A stretch of 64,000 bases of DNA from contig NZ_JAIQUM010000009.1 in the NCBI RefSeq assembly GCF_020075705.1, positions 60,541 to 124,540 of the forward strand. Direction: 5' to 3'. Position numbers and translations under genes: made by a program. Positions 45,661-56,601 of this stretch are shown here, one piece after another. The notes under the pieces are model-generated. The model was not told the DNA's origin and made no database searches. It worked only from the letters and a program-made list of their open reading frames with translations. Every line of letters begins with the position of its first letter. The stretch's first letter is position 1. This DNA is from Metabacillus rhizolycopersici. Its GTDB lineage: Bacteria; Bacillota; Bacilli; Bacillales; Bacillaceae.

Positions 45661-45694
45661 GGGATTTGTTGGGGTTTTCCCCAATGCAAATCCC
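45661..45694 (+). other. Strong stem-loop between rimP and nusA
   Basis: GGGATTTG-TTGGGG pairs with CCCCAA-TG-CAAATCCC: 14 pairs with a 2-nt bulge and a TTTT loop. The following CGCTATAATTTTTCC has its T-run 8 nt away from the stem, so it is a poor intrinsic terminator. It may be an RNA-processing or partial termination signal inside the operon. Confidence 0.6.
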
Positions 45695-45805
45695 GCTATA
45701 ATTTTTCCACTTACTTCTTATATGCAATAAGCTCATATACTTAAATTGAAGAAGATGGATATGGTAAAACAGAAAGTTTTATTTTTTAAGGGGGAAGCCG
45801 TTAAA

Positions 45806-46933
45806 ATGAGTAGTGAACTATTAGATGCCTTAACAATTTTAGAAAAGGAAAAGGGCATTAGTAAGGATATAATTATTGAAGCGATTGAAGCTGCATTAAT
45901 TTCTGCTTACAAAAGAAATTTTAATCAAGCACAAAATGTTCGTGTTGATTTAAATCGAGAAACAGGTACAATGAAAGTTTATGCAAGGAAAGATGTTGTT
46001 GATGAAGTATATGATTCACGTCTTGAAATTTCGATTGGGGAAGCAAGAGGAATCAATCCAAATTATGTGCTAAATGATGTGATTGAAATGGAAGTAACTC
46101 CTAAAGATTTTGGACGTATTGCAGCACAAACAGCTAAGCAAGTCGTGACTCAGAGAGTCCGTGAAGCTGAACGTGGTGTGATATATAGTGAGTTTATTGA
46201 CCGTGAAGAAGATATCATGACTGGGATTGTGCAGCGTATCGACTCTAAATTTATTTATGTAAGTTTAGGGAAGATTGAAGCTCTTTTACCTGTTAGTGAA
46301 CAGATGCCAAATGAAACATATAGACCACATGATCGAATTAAAGTATTTATTACGAAGGTTGAAAAGACGACGAAGGGTCCTCAAATTTTCGTGTCAAGAA
46401 CTCACCCGGGGCTATTAAAAAGATTATTCGAGATTGAAGTTCCAGAAATCTATGATGGGACAGTTGAAATAAAATCTGTATCTCGTGAAGCTGGAGATCG
46501 TTCGAAAATATCTGTGCATTCAGATAATTTAGAGGTTGACCCTGTTGGTTCATGTGTTGGTCCAAAAGGTCAACGTGTACAAGCGATTGTCAATGAATTA
46601 AAAGGTGAAAAAATTGACATTGTAAAATGGTCTGCGGATCCTATCGAATTTGTCGCTAATGCATTAAGTCCTTCAAAAGTAGTTGAGGTTCTCGTTAATG
46701 AGGAAGAAAAGGCTACGACAGTTATTGTCCCTGACTATCAATTATCGTTAGCTATTGGGAAACGAGGACAAAATGCCCGTTTAGCTGCTAAACTTACCGG
46801 TTGGAAAATAGATATCAAAAGTGAAACAGATGCAGAAAAGGCTGGAATTTATCCAGTAGGAGAATTCGAAACTGACGTTGTTGATGACGAACCACTTTTA
46901 ACTAGTTTCCATGAACCAAAGCTTAGTGAATAA
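45806..46933 (+). CDS. nusA: Transcription termination/antitermination factor NusA
   Basis: RNA polymerase-bound factor that stimulates pausing and intrinsic termination. From ATG 45806 (AAGGGGGAA upstream) it is 375 aa: N-terminal RNAP-binding domain, S1 domain at about 135-200 ([20 protein letters not shown]), then two KH domains with [20 protein letters not shown] near 245 and [20 protein letters not shown] near 315. It lacks the acidic C-terminal repeats of enteric NusA, as in other Firmicutes. An in-frame ATG at 45746 lacks a ribosome site. Confidence 0.97.
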   Translation: MSSELLDALTILEKEKGISKDIIIEAIEAALISAYKRNFNQAQNVRVDLNRETGTMKVYARKDVVDEVYDSRLEISIGEARGINPNYVLNDVIEMEVTPKDFGRIAAQTAKQVVTQRVREAERGVIYSEFIDREEDIMTGIVQRIDSKFIYVSLGKIEALLPVSEQMPNETYRPHDRIKVFITKVEKTTKGPQIFVSRTHPGLLKRLFEIEVPEIYDGTVEIKSVSREAGDRSKISVHSDNLEVDPVGSCVGPKGQRVQAIVNELKGEKIDIVKWSADPIEFVANALSPSKVVEVLVNEEEKATTVIVPDYQLSLAIGKRGQNARLAAKLTGWKIDIKSETDAEKAGIYPVGEFETDVVDDEPLLTSFHEPKLSE

Positions 46934-46946
46934 GAGGTGAATGCAC

Positions 46947-47219
46947 ATGAACAACCGCAAAGTTCCCTTACGTAAATGTGTTGCAACAGGAGAAATGAAA
47001 ACAAAAAAAGAACTTGTCCGAGTTGTCAGGTCAAAGGATGACGATGTTTCTGTCGACCTAACCGGCAAAAAAAATGGACGCGGTGCTTATATCACTCTCG
47101 ATAAAGAGTGTATCCTGCAAGCGAAAAAGAAAAATATTCTTGCCAATCATTTAAAGACACATATCGAAGAAACTGTATATGAAGAGTTACTTCAATTGGC
47201 TGAGAAGGAGAAACAATAA
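46947..47219 (+). CDS. rnpM: RNase P modulator RnpM (YlxR)
   Basis: Small RNA-binding protein; the B. subtilis homologue YlxR is reported to bind and modulate RNase P. From ATG 46947 (AGAGGTG seven nt upstream) it is 90 aa; ATG 46941 is too close to the ribosome site. Signatures [12 protein letters not shown] at about 4-15 and [20 protein letters not shown] near 46-65 are typical. Confidence 0.94.
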   Translation: MNNRKVPLRKCVATGEMKTKKELVRVVRSKDDDVSVDLTGKKNGRGAYITLDKECILQAKKKNILANHLKTHIEETVYEELLQLAEKEKQ

Positions 47220-47224
47220 ATAAT

Positions 47225-47530
47225 ATGAATCAGCAGCAAAAATGGATGTCCTTATTAGGCTTAGCAAATCGAGCGCGAAAAGTTATTTCTGGAGAGGAAC
47301 TTGTTGTTAAAGAAATTAGACAACAAAAAGCTAAGCTTGTACTGCTTTCACAAGATGCATCCGCTAATACAATGAAGAAGGTAAAAGATAAATGCACGTT
47401 TTATCAAGTCCCCTTTAAAACTGTTGAAGATCGCTACCAATTGGGTCAGGCGATTGGTAAAGACGCGAGAGTTGTTGTCTCGATAAATGATGCAGGCTTT
47501 GCTGCAAAATTAAAAACCTTGCTCGATTAA
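47225..47530 (+). CDS. ylxQ: L7Ae-family RNA-binding protein YlxQ
   Basis: A 101-aa L7Ae/L30e-type protein (also called RplGA) that binds kink-turn RNA. The N-terminus [20 protein letters not shown] and the middle [19 protein letters not shown] are characteristic. It starts 5 nt after rnpM; the ribosome site AAGGAG is rather far (14 nt), so coupling is likely. Cellular role in bacteria is not well established. Confidence 0.92.
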   Translation: MNQQQKWMSLLGLANRARKVISGEELVVKEIRQQKAKLVLLSQDASANTMKKVKDKCTFYQVPFKTVEDRYQLGQAIGKDARVVVSINDAGFAAKLKTLLD

Positions 47531-47549
47531 TATTCTTGGGGGTGGACGT

Positions 47550-49724
47550 ATGACAAAGATGCGCGTATATGAATATGCAAAACAAACAAATGTGTCAAGT
47601 AAAGACATTATTTCTACGTTACAAGAGATGGATGTTGAAGTTAGCAATCACATGTCTACGATCGAAGACAATGTAATTGTTAAGCTTGATCAAAAATTTA
47701 ATACAGCTAACAAAAAAAATACAAGTAACGAATTAACTAAGAAAACGGGGAATCAAGTGAATAATACTAATACAAGTAATAACAAATCAGAAAATACAAA
47801 CACAAATAATGGCAAAAAACAGCCTGCGACGAATTCCAATCGAAACAATAACAGGCCAAACCAAGCAAATAATAAACCTTTTAATCAAAACAAAGGGAAG
47901 AAAAATAATAACGCTAAGAAAAATAAAGGTAATTTCCAACAGCCTGCGCAACCTAAACCTAAAAAAGAGCTACCAAGCAAAATTACATTCATCGGTAGTT
48001 TATCTGTAGGAGAATTAGCTTCAAAGCTCGGTAAAGAGCCATCAGAAATCATTAAAAAGCTACTTCTACTTGGGACAATGGCAACAATTAATCAAGAACT
48101 TGATAAAGACTCAATCGAATTAATCGCTGGTGATTATGGTGTCGAAGTTGAAGAGGAAATTGTATTTGAAAAAACTGAATTCGAGAAATACGAAGAAGAA
48201 GACCGTGCGGAAGATCTACAAATTCGTCCTGCAGTTGTGACAATCATGGGTCACGTTGACCATGGTAAAACGACTCTTCTTGACTCGATTCGAAATACGA
48301 AAGTGACAGCGGGCGAAGCTGGTGGAATCACACAGCATATTGGTGCATATCAAATTGTTTCAAACGATCAGAAGATTACCTTCTTGGATACACCAGGTCA
48401 TGCTGCGTTCACGACAATGCGTGCTCGTGGTGCACAAGTAACAGATATTACCATTCTAGTAGTTGCTGCTGATGACGGTGTAATGCCACAAACAGTCGAA
48501 GCAATTAACCATGCAAAAGCAGCTGAGGTACCGATTATTGTTGCTGTTAACAAAGTTGATAAACCAACTGCAAATCCAGACCGGGTTATGCAGGAATTAA
48601 CAGAACATGGTCTAGTACCAGAAGCTTGGGGTGGAGATACTATCTTTGTACCTGTCTCCGCATTAAATGGTCAAGGAATTGATGATTTACTTGAAATGAT
48701 TATCTTAGTAACAGAAGTAGAAGAACTTAAAGCAAATCCAAACAGACGTGCTACTGGTACCGTAATTGAAGCACAATTAGATAAGGGTCGCGGTTCAGTC
48801 GCTACACTTCTCGTTCAAAATGGTACACTTCATGTAGGTGACCCAATTGTCGTAGGAAATACATTTGGTCGTGTTCGTGCAATGGTCAATGATATTGGTC
48901 GAAGAGTAAAAGAGGCTGGTCCATCTACTCCTGTTGAAGTCACAGGTTTAAATGATGTACCATTAGCTGGAGATCAATTTATGGTATTTGAGGATGAGAA
49001 GCAAGCTCGTCAGGTAGGGGAAGCAAGAGCGCAAAAGCAGCTTGACGCCCAACGTAGCGAAGGTTCTAAATTAAGCCTTGATGACCTATTTGAACAAATT
49101 AAGCAAGGTGAAATTAAAGATATTAATTTAATTTTAAAAGCGGATGTACAAGGTTCTGCTGAAGCATTAGCAGCATCTTTACAAAAAATAGAAGTCGAAG
49201 GTGTCCGCGTTAAAATCATCCATACAGGTGTAGGTGCGATAACTGAGTCGGATATTATCCTAGCGTCTGCTTCAAATGCCATTGTCATCGGCTTTAACGT
49301 CCGTCCTGATAGTGGTGCTAAGAAAACAGCTGATGCTGAGGAAGTAGATATTCGCCTCCACCGTATCATCTATAAAGCAATTGAAGAAATTGAATTAGCG
49401 ATGAAAGGTATGCTTGACCCAGAATATGAAGAAAAAGTTATTGGTCAAGTTGAAGTTCGTACAACCTTTAAAGTATCTAAAATTGGTACAATTGCTGGTG
49501 CATACGTAACCGAGGGTAAAATCACTCGCGATAGTGGAGTAAGATTGATTCGTGATGGTATTGTTGTATTTGAAGGTGAAATTGATGCACTAAAACGATT
49601 TAAAGATGATGTTAAGGAAGTAGCTCGAAATTACGAATGTGGGATTACGCTTAAAAACTACAATGATGTCAAAGAAGGCGACATTATTGAATCCTACATT
49701 ATGGTGGAAATCGAACGCAAATGA
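47550..49724 (+). CDS. infB: Translation initiation factor IF-2
   Basis: GTPase that delivers fMet-tRNA to the 30S subunit and promotes subunit joining. The product is 724 aa. An N-terminal domain ([20 protein letters not shown]) is followed by a low-complexity linker at about 50-140 dominated by N and K. The IF2-N2 region is next, then the G domain with GHVDHGKTT near 234, DTPGH near 280 and NKVD near 334, then the beta-barrel, D3 and C-terminal tRNA-binding domains. The last 4 nt overlap ylxP. Confidence 0.97.
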   Translation: MTKMRVYEYAKQTNVSSKDIISTLQEMDVEVSNHMSTIEDNVIVKLDQKFNTANKKNTSNELTKKTGNQVNNTNTSNNKSENTNTNNGKKQPATNSNRNNNRPNQANNKPFNQNKGKKNNNAKKNKGNFQQPAQPKPKKELPSKITFIGSLSVGELASKLGKEPSEIIKKLLLLGTMATINQELDKDSIELIAGDYGVEVEEEIVFEKTEFEKYEEEDRAEDLQIRPAVVTIMGHVDHGKTTLLDSIRNTKVTAGEAGGITQHIGAYQIVSNDQKITFLDTPGHAAFTTMRARGAQVTDITILVVAADDGVMPQTVEAINHAKAAEVPIIVAVNKVDKPTANPDRVMQELTEHGLVPEAWGGDTIFVPVSALNGQGIDDLLEMIILVTEVEELKANPNRRATGTVIEAQLDKGRGSVATLLVQNGTLHVGDPIVVGNTFGRVRAMVNDIGRRVKEAGPSTPVEVTGLNDVPLAGDQFMVFEDEKQARQVGEARAQKQLDAQRSEGSKLSLDDLFEQIKQGEIKDINLILKADVQGSAEALAASLQKIEVEGVRVKIIHTGVGAITESDIILASASNAIVIGFNVRPDSGAKKTADAEEVDIRLHRIIYKAIEEIELAMKGMLDPEYEEKVIGQVEVRTTFKVSKIGTIAGAYVTEGKITRDSGVRLIRDGIVVFEGEIDALKRFKDDVKEVARNYECGITLKNYNDVKEGDIIESYIMVEIERK

Positions 49725-49999
49725 TCGGATATGTTGACTGCGAGTGCATCATTTATGATTCACAGTCATTAAAAGATAAACGGGCAGTATTGCAGCGGGT
49801 TTTGACAAGGATAAAACAAAAATACAATGTTTCAATTTCAGAAATTGACTTTCAAGATACATGGCAACGGACGAAGTTTGGTATTGTTGCTATTAGTTCC
49901 CAAAAAGTGCAAACAGAAAAAGAATTGCAAAGTGTTTTACATTTTATCGATTCTTTTCCTGAAATTGAACGTACAGTAACGACGATTGAATGGTTGTAG
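49721..49999 (+). CDS. ylxP: DUF503 family protein YlxP
   Basis: A 92-aa DUF503 protein conserved between infB and rbfA in Firmicutes. Hallmarks: [20 protein letters not shown] at about 9-28 and [20 protein letters not shown] near 36-55. Overlap with infB by ATGA indicates coupling. Function is unknown; location suggests a role linked to ribosome assembly or RNA. Confidence 0.92.
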   Translation: MIGYVDCECIIYDSQSLKDKRAVLQRVLTRIKQKYNVSISEIDFQDTWQRTKFGIVAISSQKVQTEKELQSVLHFIDSFPEIERTVTTIEWL

Positions 50000-50015
50000 A
50001 TGAAGAGGTGATGAC

Positions 50016-50372
50016 ATGAGCTTAAGAGCAAACCGTGTCGGTGAACAAATGAAAAAAGAACTTGGCGATATCATTGGTCGAAAAATCAAAGACCCACGTA
50101 TCGGCTTTGTAACTGTAACAGATGTTAGTGTGTCAGGTGACTTGCAAATTGCGAAAGTGTTTATTTCAGTACTTGGTGATGAGGAACAAAGACAAAACAC
50201 TTTAAAAGGATTGGCAAAGGCGAGAGGGTTTATTCGTTCAGAAATTGGTCAACGAATCCGCTTAAGAAAGACACCTGAAATCCAGTTCGAATTTGACGAA
50301 TCAATTGATTATGGAAATCGAATTGAAACATTAATTCATGAAATAAATGCACAAAATAAAGAGGAGGAATAA
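50016..50372 (+). CDS. rbfA: 30S ribosome-binding factor RbfA
   Basis: Cold-shock/16S maturation factor acting on the 30S subunit. The product is 118 aa. The single KH-like domain carries [20 protein letters not shown] at about 18-37, [13 protein letters not shown] and [18 protein letters not shown] near 83-100. RBS GAGGTG six nt upstream. The operon ends at the terminator 10 nt later. Confidence 0.96.
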   Translation: MSLRANRVGEQMKKELGDIIGRKIKDPRIGFVTVTDVSVSGDLQIAKVFISVLGDEEQRQNTLKGLAKARGFIRSEIGQRIRLRKTPEIQFEFDESIDYGNRIETLIHEINAQNKEEE

Positions 50373-50381
50373 CTCCTTTTT

Positions 50382-50420
50382 AAAGGGATAGACACCTTGT
50401 CTATCCCTTTCTTTAGCTTT
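50382..50420 (+). terminator. Intrinsic terminator after rbfA
   Basis: AAAGGGATAGAC and GTCTATCCCTTT are a perfect 12-bp stem with a 5-nt loop, followed by CTTTAGCTTTT. It closes the rimP-rbfA operon. Confidence 0.85.
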
Positions 50421-50436
50421 TAGAAATGTAATATAC

Positions 50437-50465
50437 TTGTCCTATACAAAAGCGTTCCATATAAA
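50437..50465 (+). promoter_or_regulatory. Candidate promoter for truB-ribF
   Basis: TTGTCC (50437-50442), 17-bp spacer, TATAAA (50460-50465). It lies directly after the rbfA terminator and about 160 nt before truB, with no other candidate as good in the gap. Confidence 0.55.
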
Positions 50466-50625
50466 TTTACAGCTCTAAGATTGATGTAGACGGGAAATGA
50501 CGTGCAAGCAATTAGTTGCGCATATGTTGATTGGTACAAGTAACTAGCTACTTAATATAGTGAGTGAATGTCAAAGTACATATTAAACTTCGAAAAGATA
50601 AAAAAATAGGATTGGTGGGTTATTA

Positions 50626-51546
50626 ATGGAAGGTGTTTTATTACTGAATAAGCCAGCTGGGATGACATCCCATGATTGTGTAGCGAAAATGAGGAGGCTT
50701 GCAAAGACAAAAAAAGTAGGTCATACAGGTACTCTTGATCCAGATGTGACAGGTGTATTACCTCTTTGTTTAGGTAGAGCAACGAAAATTGTTGAATATT
50801 TAACTGCATCCTCAAAAACATATGAAGCAGAAGTGACGATTGGCTTTTCAACAACAACTGAAGATGCTTCTGGAGAGGTAATAGAGAGAAAAAGTGTAAA
50901 TCCTCAGATTACACAAGAAGAAGTAGAGCAAGTATTACTTTCAATGACTGGAATAATTGAACAGATTCCTCCAATGTATTCAGCTGTTAAAGTGAAAGGT
51001 AAGAAGCTATACGAATATGCAAGAGCCGGAATAGAGGTTGAGAGACCTTCTAGAATGATTACGATCAGCGAATTAGTTCTATTAAGTTCAGTCAACAATG
51101 AGGATGGTTTAGCTAAATTTCGTTTCCGTGTGACATGCTCAAAAGGTACTTACGTCCGAACTTTAGCGGTAATGATTGGAGAGAGACTTGGATATCCTGC
51201 CCATATGTCACATCTTATCCGCACAAAATCTGGAGAATTTGACATCGCCAATTGTCTAACGTTTGAAGAAATCGAAGCAGCAATCGAATGTGGTGAGCTT
51301 CAAGATTCTTTACTTACAATCGGTGAAGCGTTAAAAGATTTGCCGAAATTAATTATCCATGATACGCTTACAGAGAAAGTGAGAAATGGTGCTGTACTTG
51401 AGTTACCTTCTGAGTTTCTTGAGTTTGAAGTTGGCTCTCCGATTGCCGTTTATGGTGAAGATGGAAGCTGCATTGCTATTTATGCGAAACATCCTACTAA
51501 GCAACATCTCATGAAGCCTACGAAGGTGCTGATGAATGAATCTTAA
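50626..51546 (+). CDS. truB: tRNA pseudouridine-55 synthase TruB
   Basis: Makes pseudouridine 55 in the T-loop of tRNAs. The product is 306 aa. The N-terminal GVLLLNKPAGMTSHDCV, the catalytic aspartate in GHTGTLDPDVTGVLPLCLG at about 38-56, and CSKGTYVRTLAVMIGE near 168 are conserved. A C-terminal PUA-like domain follows. The ribosome site is weak (GGTGGG). ribF follows after 93 nt. Confidence 0.96.
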   Translation: MEGVLLLNKPAGMTSHDCVAKMRRLAKTKKVGHTGTLDPDVTGVLPLCLGRATKIVEYLTASSKTYEAEVTIGFSTTTEDASGEVIERKSVNPQITQEEVEQVLLSMTGIIEQIPPMYSAVKVKGKKLYEYARAGIEVERPSRMITISELVLLSSVNNEDGLAKFRFRVTCSKGTYVRTLAVMIGERLGYPAHMSHLIRTKSGEFDIANCLTFEEIEAAIECGELQDSLLTIGEALKDLPKLIIHDTLTEKVRNGAVLELPSEFLEFEVGSPIAVYGEDGSCIAIYAKHPTKQHLMKPTKVLMNES

Positions 51547-51639
51547 TAAGTTTAAAGAAGGTGTTAAAAAGTCTCTAAGTTAACTTTTTAGTCTTCTTTA
51601 TTAAACTGTATTTTAAGTGGGAAAAAGGTGAAGTTGACA

Positions 51640-52587
51640 GTGAAAATAATTAAATTATCTCAAGCGCATAATTTTAATAAGCAAGATTTCGATGAAATGG
51701 TCGTAGCTTTAGGGTATTTTGATGGTGTTCATAAAGGACATCAAAAGGTAATCCTAAAAGCAAAAGAAATAGCTGAGACAAAAGGGTATAAAAGTGCAGT
51801 TATGACATTTACCCCTCATCCACTCACCGTTCTGCGAAATCAAGTGGAAGAAGACTGTATTACATCGCTTGAAGAAAAGATTCAATTGATTGAGAGATTT
51901 GAGATTGATCTTTTGTTTATTGTAGAATTTACAAAAGAATTTGCAAGCTTATTACCTCAGCAATTTATCGACGAGTATATAATAAATTTAAATGTGAAGC
52001 ATGTAGTTGCAGGCTATGATTTTACATATGGTTCTTTAGGGAAGGGGACGATGGAGACCTTACCGTTCCATTCTCGAAATCAATTTTTATATACGACGGT
52101 TGAGAAACAAACTGACCATGCTCGCAAGATTAGTTCATCTTTAATCCGTAAAGTAGTAAGAAGTGGAGATGTAACATACGCACAAACCCTTCTGGGAAGA
52201 CCCTATTCAGTCAATGGCTTAGTCATTCATGGTGATAAAAGAGGAAGAACAATTGGCTTTCCCACAGCGAATATTGAAGTGGGTGAGGGCTATTTATTAC
52301 CTCCAACAGGGGTATATGCTGTAACAGCAACCGTTCGTGGGAAGGAATACAAAGGGGTATGTAATATTGGATTCAAACCTACGTTCAACAAAGAAAAAGC
52401 CGCAAGACCAAGTATTGAAGTACATATTTTTGATTTTCATAGTGAAATTTATGATGAAAATGTAGCAGTTTCTTGGTATAAGCGTATAAGAAGTGAACAA
52501 AAGTTTAATAATGTAGAGGAACTTATTGAACAAATTACAAAAGATAAAACAGCTGCATTACAATTTTTTATGCAAAAAACAGTTTAG
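51640..52587 (+). CDS. ribF: Bifunctional riboflavin kinase/FAD synthetase
   Basis: Converts riboflavin to FMN and then FAD. From GTG 51640 (AAGGTG nine nt upstream) it is 315 aa, matching B. subtilis RibC; TTG 51634 and GTG 51628 are alternatives but sit on the ribosome site. The FAD synthetase domain has the nucleotidyltransferase signature LGYFDGVHKGHQKVI at about 22-36, and the kinase domain starts with the GRPYSVNGLVIHGDKRGRTI segment and GFPTANIE near 205. The same position, next to truB, as in other Bacillus. Confidence 0.96.
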   Translation: MKIIKLSQAHNFNKQDFDEMVVALGYFDGVHKGHQKVILKAKEIAETKGYKSAVMTFTPHPLTVLRNQVEEDCITSLEEKIQLIERFEIDLLFIVEFTKEFASLLPQQFIDEYIINLNVKHVVAGYDFTYGSLGKGTMETLPFHSRNQFLYTTVEKQTDHARKISSSLIRKVVRSGDVTYAQTLLGRPYSVNGLVIHGDKRGRTIGFPTANIEVGEGYLLPPTGVYAVTATVRGKEYKGVCNIGFKPTFNKEKAARPSIEVHIFDFHSEIYDENVAVSWYKRIRSEQKFNNVEELIEQITKDKTAALQFFMQKTV

Positions 52588-52590
52588 CCC

Positions 52591-52619
52591 TTGCAATATT
52601 GTTCAAAAAATAGTATTCT
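52591..52619 (+). promoter_or_regulatory. Candidate promoter for rpsO
   Basis: TTGCAA (52591-52596), 17-bp spacer, TATTCT (52614-52619), starting 4 nt after the ribF stop. A leader of about 87 nt would precede rpsO. It contains CGTTG (52639) able to pair with CAACG (52662) and an alternative CAAATCG/CGATTG pairing. Confidence 0.5.
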
Positions 52620-52694
52620 AATTGACGTAACTTAAAACCGTTGCTTGGCAAATCGATTCACCAACGATTGCTCAGTAATAGGGGTTTTTTGTAA

Positions 52695-52982
<288 letters not shown>

Positions 52983-52989
52983 TTACTTC

Positions 52990-53015
52990 AAAAGCGGGAT
53001 TTTTCCCGCTTTTTT
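52990..53015 (+). terminator. Intrinsic terminator after rpsO
   Basis: AAAAGCGGG pairs with CCCGCTTTT across a T-rich loop, followed by more T. Strong canonical terminator. Confidence 0.9.
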
Positions 53016-53193
53016 AGTGTATTTAAAATTGGGAAATAAATAATTGAACTTTTAAAAAAAGTAGTGAAATTAGCAAAACAAAACACGTTTTTTTATAAAC
53101 CCATTTACATACAATAACAACATTGATATGTTGAATTTAAATGGTTCATATTAATACATAACGTTACTATATAAGAGAGGAGTTTTTACGTAC

Positions 53194-55344
53194 ATGGGTC
53201 AAGAAAAGAAAATATTTTCCATAGATTGGGCTGGAAGAAACCTGTCTGTTGAAATCGGGCAACTAGCTAAACAAGCAAATGGAGCAGTTCTCATTCGATA
53301 CGGCGATACTGCAGTATTAAGTACAGCAACTGCTTCAAAGGAGCCAAAGCCGCTTGATTTCTTTCCTTTAACAGTGAATTATGAAGAGCGTTTATACGCG
53401 GTAGGTAAAATTCCGGGTGGATTTATTAAAAGAGAGGGTCGTCCAAGTGAAAAGGCAATTTTGGCGAGTCGATTAATCGATCGTCCAATTAGACCATTAT
53501 TCGCAGATGGCTTTAGAAATGAAGTACAAGTAATCAGCATCGTCATGAGTGTTGATCAAGATTGTTCATCAGAAATGGCAGCGATGTTCGGATCTTCACT
53601 TGCACTTTGCGTTTCTGATATTCCGTTTGAAGGACCAATTGCTGGTGTAACAGTCGGCAGAATAGATAATGAATTTATTATTAATCCTAATGTTGAGCAA
53701 ACTGAAAAAAGCGATATCCATTTAGTTGTTGCTGGTACTAAGGATGCAATCAATATGGTTGAAGCTGGTGCAGAGGAAGTTCCGGAAGAAACAATGCTTG
53801 AAGCAATTATGTTTGGTCATGAAGAAATTAAACGTCTAATTGTCTTCCAAGAAGAAATCGCTGCAGCAGTTGGGAAAGAAAAAACGGCCGTTTCACTTTT
53901 TGAATTAGACGCTAATCTAGAAAAAGAAATTCGCGAGCTTGCAGAAAATGATTTATTACAAGCGATTCAAGTTCAAGAAAAACATGCAAGAGAAGCAGCT
54001 ATTTCTGAAGTGAAAAATGCAGTAGTTGAGAAATTTGAAGAAAAAGATGCTGATGAAAGCACGCTTAAACAAGTAAAGCAAATCCTTTCTAAGCTAGTGA
54101 AAGCTGAAGTTCGTCGCCTAATTACAGAAGAAAAAGTTAGACCTGATGGCCGTGGAGTTGACGAGATTCGACCACTTTCATCTGAAGTTAATTTATTATC
54201 AAGAACACATGGTTCTGGCTTGTTCACACGTGGACAAACTCAAGCATTAAGTATTTGTACACTTGGAGCACTTGGAGATGTGCAAATATTAGACGGTCTT
54301 GGTATCGAAGAATCTAAACGTTTCATGCATCATTATAATTTCCCACAATTTAGTGTTGGGGAAACAGGACCGATGAGAGGACCGGGGCGTCGTGAAATTG
54401 GTCATGGTGCATTAGGTGAACGAGCATTGGAACCAATTATTCCTTCAGAAAAGGATTTCCCATATACAATTCGTCTTGTATCAGAAGTTTTAGAATCAAA
54501 TGGTTCTACGTCACAAGCAAGTATTTGTGCAAGTACGCTAGCGATGATGGATGCTGGTGTGCCGATAAAAGCTCCTGTAGCTGGTATTGCAATGGGTCTT
54601 GTGAAATCTGGAGAGCATTATACAGTATTGACAGATATCCAAGGTATGGAAGATGCTTTAGGTGATATGGACTTTAAAGTTGCAGGTACAGAAAAAGGTG
54701 TAACTGCTTTACAAATGGATATTAAAATTGATGGACTTTCCCGTGAAATTCTTGAGGAAGCCCTCCAACAAGCTAAAAAAGGCAGAATGGAAATTTTAAA
54801 ATCTATGCTTGCTACACTTTCAACACCTAAACAAGAGCTATCTCAATATGCTCCAAAGATTCTAACGATGAATATCAATCCTGATAAGATTAGAGACGTC
54901 ATTGGACCGAGCGGTAAGCAAATTAATAAAATTATTGAAGAAACAGGCGTGAAAATTGACATCGAACAAGACGGCACTGTGTTCATTTCATCTGTAAACG
55001 AAGAAATGAATCAAAAAGCGAAAAAGATCATCGAAGATCTAGTTCGTGAAGTCGTTGTTGGTCAAATGTACCTCGGTAAAGTAAAAAGAATTGAAAAATT
55101 CGGTGCATTTGTTGAAATTTTCAATGGCAAAGATGGATTGGTTCATATATCAGAACTTGCTGAGGAACGTATCGGTAAAGTTGAAGATGTTATCGCACTT
55201 GGTGATGAAATTTTAGTGAAAGTAACTGAAATTGATAAGCAAGGTCGTGTGAATCTATCAAGAAAAGCCGTTTTGAAAGAACAAAAAGAACAAAAAGAAC
55301 AAAAAGAACAAAAAGAACAACAAACAGAAAAAACACAAGGATAA
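53194..55344 (+). CDS. pnp: Polynucleotide phosphorylase
   Basis: 3'-5' phosphorolytic exoribonuclease of RNA decay. The product is 716 aa, slightly longer than B. subtilis PnpA. Two RNase PH domains are present ([20 protein letters not shown] near 50 and [20 protein letters not shown] near 395-415), then KH ([20 protein letters not shown] near 560) and S1 ([20 protein letters not shown] near 625). The C-terminal tail contains five KEQ tripeptides from a 9-bp tandem repeat. Confidence 0.97.
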   Translation: MGQEKKIFSIDWAGRNLSVEIGQLAKQANGAVLIRYGDTAVLSTATASKEPKPLDFFPLTVNYEERLYAVGKIPGGFIKREGRPSEKAILASRLIDRPIRPLFADGFRNEVQVISIVMSVDQDCSSEMAAMFGSSLALCVSDIPFEGPIAGVTVGRIDNEFIINPNVEQTEKSDIHLVVAGTKDAINMVEAGAEEVPEETMLEAIMFGHEEIKRLIVFQEEIAAAVGKEKTAVSLFELDANLEKEIRELAENDLLQAIQVQEKHAREAAISEVKNAVVEKFEEKDADESTLKQVKQILSKLVKAEVRRLITEEKVRPDGRGVDEIRPLSSEVNLLSRTHGSGLFTRGQTQALSICTLGALGDVQILDGLGIEESKRFMHHYNFPQFSVGETGPMRGPGRREIGHGALGERALEPIIPSEKDFPYTIRLVSEVLESNGSTSQASICASTLAMMDAGVPIKAPVAGIAMGLVKSGEHYTVLTDIQGMEDALGDMDFKVAGTEKGVTALQMDIKIDGLSREILEEALQQAKKGRMEILKSMLATLSTPKQELSQYAPKILTMNINPDKIRDVIGPSGKQINKIIEETGVKIDIEQDGTVFISSVNEEMNQKAKKIIEDLVREVVVGQMYLGKVKRIEKFGAFVEIFNGKDGLVHISELAEERIGKVEDVIALGDEILVKVTEIDKQGRVNLSRKAVLKEQKEQKEQKEQKEQQTEKTQG
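55276..55320 (+). repeat. 9-bp tandem repeat at the 3' end of pnp
   Basis: AAAGAACAA is repeated five times without interruption and encodes (KEQ)5 at the tail of PNPase. Copy number changes would keep the reading frame. Confidence 0.9.
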
Positions 55345-55349
55345 AAGTC

Positions 55350-55377
55350 GAGGCCGGGGAAACCAGGCTTCTTTTTC
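55350..55377 (+). terminator. Intrinsic terminator after pnp
   Basis: GAGGCC(GG) pairs with (CC)AGGCTTC across GGAAA with one mismatch and one G-T, followed by TTTTT. Confidence 0.75.
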
Positions 55378-55508
55378 GTTATTGAAGAATTTTTGGTAGA
55401 AAACGCTTTTAATTGTTGCTTGTTTTAGTATATGATTAGAAGATGTGTTATACATAGTTGCTTTTATCTGTGATTTTAGAAATAATTGGTTTTGGAATTA
55501 GTTTTGGT

Positions 55509-55535
55509 GTCTAGCTCCAGACGCTTTCGCATTTC
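55509..55535 (+). repeat. Minimal R1 element upstream of ylxY
   Basis: GTCTAGCTCCAG joined directly to ACGCTTTCGCATTTC: the two R1 ends with almost nothing between, similar to the abbreviated copies at 31993 and 35370. Confidence 0.5.
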
Positions 55536-55589
55536 AGGTTCTACCTTGTCCCCTTTTTACATATTTTTTAGTGAAAAGGGGGATACATA

Positions 55590-56564
55590 ATGCAAAGGAA
55601 ATTTATTCATTTCGTTGGATTTATTTTGATTTTAACGGTAAGCATCGGCTTTATCGAGAATCCATTTACAGCTTCTTATGTTGAGCAAATAAAGCAAACG
55701 AGTATCACTGTTTCTAATCATCAGGATCGCTTATATGAAGAGATAACAGCAAAAGCAAGTGAATATAATGTACCTCCCCAGAATGCAGAAGTACATAGGA
55801 TATGGAAAGCTACACCTGGCTATAATGGGCTAGAGGTTGATATTGATGAATCCTATAAAAAGATGCAGGATAAAGGTGTTTTTGATAAAAATCTCCTCGT
55901 TTTTCGTCAAGTAAAACCAACTGTTCACTTAGAAGATTTACCTGCTGCGCCAATTTATCGGGGGCATCCGGATAAACCAATGGTTTCATTTTTAATTAAT
56001 GTTGCTTGGGGAAATGAGTACATTCCTACGATGCTAGAAACCTTAAATAAATACCATGTGAAAGCAACTTTCTTTTTAGAAGGTAGATGGGTGAAAGAAA
56101 ATCCTGAAATGGCAAAGATGATTGTTGATGCAGGTCATGAGATTGGTAATCATTCATATACACATCCTAATATGAGTCAATTATCCACATCAAGTATTAG
56201 AGAGCAATTGGTGAAAACAAACGAAGTCATTAAGTCTGTGACAGATATTACGCCAACATGGTTTGCACCACCGAGTGGAAGTTTTCGAGATGAAGTAGTT
56301 AAAATTGCCGACGAGATGAATATGGAAACGGTTTTGTGGAGCGTTGATACAATTGATTGGCAGCGACCTGAGCCACAAGTACTAGTAAATCGTGTGATGA
56401 GTAAAGTCCACAATGGTGCTTTAATCTTAATGCACCCGACATCTCCAACAGCAGAAAGTCTTGAAACACTCATTACATCGATAAAGCAAAAAGGATATTC
56501 CTTTGGATCTGTTTCGATGATGGTAAATGAAGAAAGACTAGCATCAACGAAAAAGAACAAGTAA
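55590..56564 (+). CDS. ylxY: YlxY, degenerate NodB-type polysaccharide deacetylase
   Basis: The 324-aa protein has an N-terminal signal/anchor helix (about residues 5-22) and a NodB-homology domain at about 125-300, so it acts outside the membrane. Motif 2 HSYTH (near 190) and the WSVDTIDW motif (near 250) are present. Motif 1, normally TFDDG with the catalytic base, reads INVAWGNE, and motif 3 lacks the usual arginine (FAPPSG). Catalysis is therefore doubtful; the same kind of change is known in B. subtilis YlxY. It lies 37 nt before mlpA. Confidence 0.88.
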   Translation: MQRKFIHFVGFILILTVSIGFIENPFTASYVEQIKQTSITVSNHQDRLYEEITAKASEYNVPPQNAEVHRIWKATPGYNGLEVDIDESYKKMQDKGVFDKNLLVFRQVKPTVHLEDLPAAPIYRGHPDKPMVSFLINVAWGNEYIPTMLETLNKYHVKATFFLEGRWVKENPEMAKMIVDAGHEIGNHSYTHPNMSQLSTSSIREQLVKTNEVIKSVTDITPTWFAPPSGSFRDEVVKIADEMNMETVLWSVDTIDWQRPEPQVLVNRVMSKVHNGALILMHPTSPTAESLETLITSIKQKGYSFGSVSMMVNEERLASTKKNK

Positions 56565-56601
56565 ACAGCTGAATGGCAGCACCATTGAAGGAGGAACAAA
56601 C

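Noticed and set aside
47700..47960. Horizontal insertion in infB suggested by N/K-rich low complexity
   Set aside because: IF-2 normally has a variable, low-complexity linker between N-terminal and G domains; length is normal for the family.
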